Shown piece by piece: positions 60,981-64,000 of a stretch of DNA of 64,000 bases; the first letter of the stretch is position 1; each line of letters starts with the position of its first letter. A program made the position numbers and the translations under genes. Under the pieces are notes generated by a model. That model was not told the DNA's origin and searched no databases. It worked only from the letters and a program-made list of their open reading frames with translations. The DNA comes from Sutterella faecalis (lineage in GTDB: Bacteria > Pseudomonadota > Gammaproteobacteria > Burkholderiales > Burkholderiaceae_F): positions 930,001 through 994,000 of the forward strand of contig NZ_CP040882.1 in NCBI RefSeq assembly GCF_006337085.1. The letters run 5' to 3'.

Positions 60981-62084
60981 TCAGCTTTCCTGCGCTTCTT
61001 CCTTTCGGATTAGCGCGCGCAGGCTTTCAACTTCCTTTTCAAGGCGCTTCAATTCCCTGCGCATTTCCGGAAGTCGCGCCGTAATCGCCGCCGCCATCGT
61101 GAATTCGCGCTTGGTGAGGGCCGGGAAGAACCCGGTGAGCTGCGTGGGTTCCTTCCCCCAACCGGTGATCGCAGTGGCGGGCCCGATGCCGGAGCCGGAA
61201 GGAATTTCAATGTGGCCGTTGATCATCGCCGCCCCGCCGATCATGACGTGGTCGCCCACCTTGGTCGAGCCCGCAACGCCCACGCAGGACGCCATCACGC
61301 AATGGCGGCCGATGCGGTCGTTGTGGCCGATCTGAATCTGGTTGTCGAGCTTTGTGCCTTCGCCGATCACGGTGTCTTCGAGCGCGCCGCGGTCGACCGT
61401 CGTGTTGGCGCCGATCTCAACGTCATTGCCGAGCACCGTGCGTCCGCGCTGCGGGATCTTCACCCATTCGCCGCGGAAGGGCGCAAAGCCGAAGCCGTCG
61501 CCGCCCAGCACCGCGCCCGACTGAATGCAGCCGCCGTCGCCCACGACCGTGCCTTCATAAAGCACGGCATTGGGGTAGATGATGGTGTCGGCGCCGACCG
61601 AGGCGTTTTCGCCCACGACGACCCCGGACGAAATGAGCGCGCGGGGACCGATCTTCGCGCCCTTTTTGATGACGGCGAACACTTCGACCGTCGCCGTCGG
61701 ATCAACCTCTGCCCCCTCCTCGACGTAAGCGCGCGGATGGATGCCGGGATTGCGCTTCACGGGGTAGAAGATCTGCGACGCATAGGCAAAGAAGGCATAC
61801 GGGTCGTCGCAGAGAAGAATCGTGCGGGCGGGCAGCTCCTCACCGAAAATCGCCCTGGCATCCTTTTCGCGAAGCACGAGCGCACCGGCGCGGCTTTCCT
61901 TCATCTCTGAAGCATAACGCGGGTCGGTGAGAAAACTGAGGTCCTCTTCGTGCGCATCCCTGGGCGGCATAAAGCGGCCGACCTTCACGTCGGCTCCGGA
62001 AATGCGCATGGAAAGGCGGCCCTTCGACAGCGTCCCGACTTTTTCAATCAGTTCGGCGAGGCTGATAGGCTGATTCTGTGACAT
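60981..62084 (-). CDS. lpxD: UDP-3-O-acylglucosamine N-acyltransferase
   Basis: LpxD adds the N-linked hydroxyacyl chain in lipid A synthesis. The 367-residue protein has an N-terminal UDP-binding domain (DLSFLTDPRYASEMKES) and a hexapeptide beta-helix with the catalytic His in QIGHNDRIGRHCVMAS. The signature GGDGFGFAPFRGEWVKIPQ precedes it. A C-terminal helix is charged. Confidence 0.96.
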   Translation of the reverse strand: MSQNQPISLAELIEKVGTLSKGRLSMRISGADVKVGRFMPPRDAHEEDLSFLTDPRYASEMKESRAGALVLREKDARAIFGEELPARTILLCDDPYAFFAYASQIFYPVKRNPGIHPRAYVEEGAEVDPTATVEVFAVIKKGAKIGPRALISSGVVVGENASVGADTIIYPNAVLYEGTVVGDGGCIQSGAVLGGDGFGFAPFRGEWVKIPQRGRTVLGNDVEIGANTTVDRGALEDTVIGEGTKLDNQIQIGHNDRIGRHCVMASCVGVAGSTKVGDHVMIGGAAMINGHIEIPSGSGIGPATAITGWGKEPTQLTGFFPALTKREFTMAAAITARLPEMRRELKRLEKEVESLRALIRKEEAQES

Positions 62085-62127
62085 GACTTGTCCTTAAAGT
62101 ATTGTGGCGTGCCTGCTCGCCCGGGGC

Positions 62128-62661
62128 TTATTTCTTGGCCGGCTTTCCGGCAGTAATGTCCCGGTCAAGCGCTTCAATCACGCGGCTGGTGAGATCGACG
62201 CGATCGCTCGCATAAAAGAACTCATAGAGCACGAGGTCGAACTTTTCCTTCTTGGCGAGCTCCTGCACCACGCGGCCGGCGCGGTTCTGCAGAAGCAGCA
62301 CCTCTTCGTTGCGGCGCTGATTGAATTCCTCGCGCGCCTCGCGGCTTCTGCGCGTCACGTCGCGCTCCATTTCGGCAAGCGACCTGCGCTCCTGCACGCG
62401 CTCGGTTTCCGTCATCGAGGGCGCATCCTTTTCAAAGCGTTCGAGCCGCGCCTTGAAGCGCCGGCTGATTCCCTCGATTTCCTCCTGCCGGCGCTGTCCC
62501 TCGGCATTGAGACGGTCGCTCGCTTCAATGGCCGTTTTGGATTCGCGGAGAATGCGCTCCATGTTGACGACGCCGATCCTGAGGTCGGCAGCCGTTGCGG
62601 CGCCGGCCGCAAGGAGCGTGGCAGCTGTCAGTGCAGCAAAGCAGACGCGAAGTGAGCGCAT
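62128..62661 (-). CDS. OmpH/Skp-family periplasmic chaperone
   Basis: This periplasmic chaperone binds unfolded outer-membrane proteins. A signal peptide (VCFAALTAATLLAAGAATA) is followed by LRIGVVNMERILRES, the conserved first strand. A long coiled coil spans about residues 50-120. A C-terminal helix/strand is YEFFYASDRVDLTSRVIEAL. It is 177 residues. It is 43 bases upstream of lpxD, the usual skp-lpxD arrangement. Confidence 0.92.
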   Translation of the reverse strand: MRSLRVCFAALTAATLLAAGAATAADLRIGVVNMERILRESKTAIEASDRLNAEGQRRQEEIEGISRRFKARLERFEKDAPSMTETERVQERRSLAEMERDVTRRSREAREEFNQRRNEEVLLLQNRAGRVVQELAKKEKFDLVLYEFFYASDRVDLTSRVIEALDRDITAGKPAKK

Positions 62662-62781
62662 GACGAATCCTTATCTCTCGCAGGGAAATGGTTTGAAGTC
62701 CGGCCGCAAAAACGGCTTGCAGCCTGCAAGCGGCGCGGCCGGTTCATGAAAACGGATTTTAGCAACGCTTTCCCTTTCTCC

Positions 62782-62826
62782 AAAAGAAACGCTCCGAAGC
62801 GCCGGAGCGACAAATCGGAGCGTTTC
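62782..62826 (-). terminator. Terminator of the M20 peptidase gene
   Basis: On the minus strand GAAACGCTCCGA pairs with TCGGAGCGTTTC and runs into TTTT. A second hairpin AAAGCGCC/AGGCGCTTT lies nearer the stop codon at about 62853-62872. Confidence 0.8.
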
Positions 62827-62890
62827 GGGAATGCCTCTCAGGCTTCCCGGGAAAGCGCCCGGAAGGCGCTTTTGCGGGAAATCAACCGGA

Positions 62891-64000
62891 TCAGGCGAGC
62901 TTCGGGAGCATGGGAGCGGCTTCGCCGGCAACGCCCACCATCGCGAGCGTCACCAGGGTTGCAAGCTGCGGCCCCTTTTCCATCTCGGTCGAATCGAAGA
63001 ATTCCTTGAGGCTGTGCTCGTTGTGAGTGACGCCGCCCGTGCCGATGCAGACCGAGGGAACGCCGATCGAAATCGGCTTATTCGCATCGGTCGAGGAGGA
63101 GCGGCACTGCTTCACTTCAAGTCCCATCTTCTGCATCGCGCAGAGCGCCGCCTGCACGACGGGAGAGTCGTCAGGCTGCTGACCCGCCGGGCGGTTGCCG
63201 ATCTGGGTCTTCACGAGACGGAGCTGATGCTCGGCATCGGCCTTGGGCCAGCGGGCGTTTTCAAGCTCAACGCCTTTTTCGAAGGCGGCGAGAACGCGGG
63301 CCTCGAGGTCCTCGAGTTCCTTGAGGTCAACGGAGCGCATGTCGACATCCACTTCGCAGCGCGCGGCAATCGTATTGACGGTCGTGCCGCCCTTGATCGT
63401 GCCGATCGTGAAGGTGGTCTTCGGATTTTCAGGCGGATCGAAGTCGGCGATGATATTGCCCGCGCGGCACATGGCATGAATGGCGGAAGGCACCTTCGCG
63501 TAGTCGATGTAGGAGTGCCCGCCCTGGCCCTCGATCGCAATGCGCCAGCGGTGCGCGCCCGTAGCGCCGTTCTGCACCGTATAGACATCGGCCATGTCGA
63601 GCGCCATGAAGCCGTCGATCTTCCTCGAACCGTCAAAGAGCGCCTTGGCGCCGCGGATGTCGCCGTTGCCTTCCTCGCCGACGGTGCCGACAAAGAGAAT
63701 GTCGCCCGCCGTTTCAATCTTTGCGCCCTCAAGCGCGCGCAGAACCTGAAGCATCGAACGCAGGCCCGAGGCGTTGTCGCCGATGCCGGGACCGCGGTAG
63801 ATCGGGCCTTCCTTCGTCACCTTGAGATTGGTTCCGGCGGGGAAAACCGTATCAAGGTGCGCAGCGATCGCGAGCACCGGACCATTTTCCTTGCCGGGAC
63901 GACGGCCGACGACGTTCCCCGAGGGATCCATCACGACGTCCTTCAGACCATAGGCCTTCATGAGCTCCATGATCGCTTCGCCGCGAACCTTTTCCGCAAA
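62891..64000 (-). CDS. M20-family peptidase (peptidase T-like), truncated by the right edge
   Basis: The frame stays open through base 64000, so the N-terminus is outside the window. The visible 369 codons contain AIAAHLDTVFPAGTNL, GPGIGDNASGLRSMLQVLRA with a metal Asp, and FVGTVGEEGNGDIRGAKALF with the catalytic Glu. Metal residues also appear in GFMALDMADVYTVQNGATGA and GTGGVTHNEHSLKEFFD. It is a zinc aminopeptidase of the tripeptidase/M20 type. It takes the place where bamA often precedes the ompH-lpxD cluster, but a terminator separates them. Confidence 0.88.
   Translation of the reverse strand, partial: FAEKVRGEAIMELMKAYGLKDVVMDPSGNVVGRRPGKENGPVLAIAAHLDTVFPAGTNLKVTKEGPIYRGPGIGDNASGLRSMLQVLRALEGAKIETAGDILFVGTVGEEGNGDIRGAKALFDGSRKIDGFMALDMADVYTVQNGATGAHRWRIAIEGQGGHSYIDYAKVPSAIHAMCRAGNIIADFDPPENPKTTFTIGTIKGGTTVNTIAARCEVDVDMRSVDLKELEDLEARVLAAFEKGVELENARWPKADAEHQLRLVKTQIGNRPAGQQPDDSPVVQAALCAMQKMGLEVKQCRSSSTDANKPISIGVPSVCIGTGGVTHNEHSLKEFFDSTEMEKGPQLATLVTLAMVGVAGEAAPMLPKLA

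Overview
This 64 kb GC-rich window comes from a Gram-negative chromosome. It looks like Burkholderiales, most likely a gut Sutterellaceae (Sutterella/Parasutterella type). That placement is inferred from the EarP/EF-P-Arg32 pair, a tyrosine recombinase with a DUF3701-type N-terminus, a complete System I cytochrome c maturation cluster, and many peptide and amino-acid scavenging genes with little sugar metabolism. I found no rRNA, tRNA or CRISPR array.

Layout. 1-10.9 kb: a TtrS-like sensor kinase cut by the left edge, a tyrosine recombinase, the mltG-tmk-holB operon with ygfZ divergent from it, a DMT transporter, a C69 dipeptidase and an amino-acid ABC binding protein. 11.1-18.9 kb: a nested mobile-element region. 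A TnpB-like gene (15115-16156 plus 11091-11623) is split by a complete IS66 element (11632-15114, 8-bp target duplication). Removing the IS and one duplication copy restores a 524-codon frame. Next to it is an intact ISNCY/IS1202-like element (16450-18850) with a 16-bp target duplication and a striking array of GAGAC...ATACC units between its left end and its transposase. 19.1-21 kb: an HxlR regulator divergent from SRPBCC and DJ-1/PfpI genes. 21.3-27.7 kb: an M20 amidohydrolase with a DUF3100-type two-gene membrane system, then an NhaC-type antiporter, a TIGR04076-like protein and an aldo/keto reductase. Both membrane-transport units have intrinsic terminators inside their leaders.

27.8-35.4 kb: ccmABCDE and ccmFGHI on the minus strand, interrupted once between ccmE and ccmF. 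35.8-44.2 kb (plus strand): lipoprotein-uvrC-pgsA, a very large DUF2157/GDYXXLXY-type membrane protein overlapping earP, then efp and a dCMP deaminase. 44.3-54.7 kb: a second M20 hydrolase, a nitrous-oxide-stimulated-promoter family protein, an amidohydrolase/PyrE-like pair, a NarL-type regulator convergent with a tadA-ldcA-hybrid kinase operon, and two uncharacterised plus-strand genes. 54.8-64 kb (minus strand): an orphan HigA-like antitoxin behind an iron alcohol dehydrogenase, then the outer-membrane/lipid A cluster ompH-lpxD-fabZ-lpxA-lpxB-rnhB-rRNA methyltransferase. A third M20 peptidase runs off the right edge where bamA would commonly be found.

Themes. Three M20 hydrolases, a C69 dipeptidase, an LD-carboxypeptidase and an amino-acid binding protein suggest growth on peptides and amino-acid conjugates. 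The ccm operon and the TtrS-like sensor suggest anaerobic respiration with periplasmic c-type cytochromes. All functional statements rest on sequence motifs recalled from known families; no database search was run.
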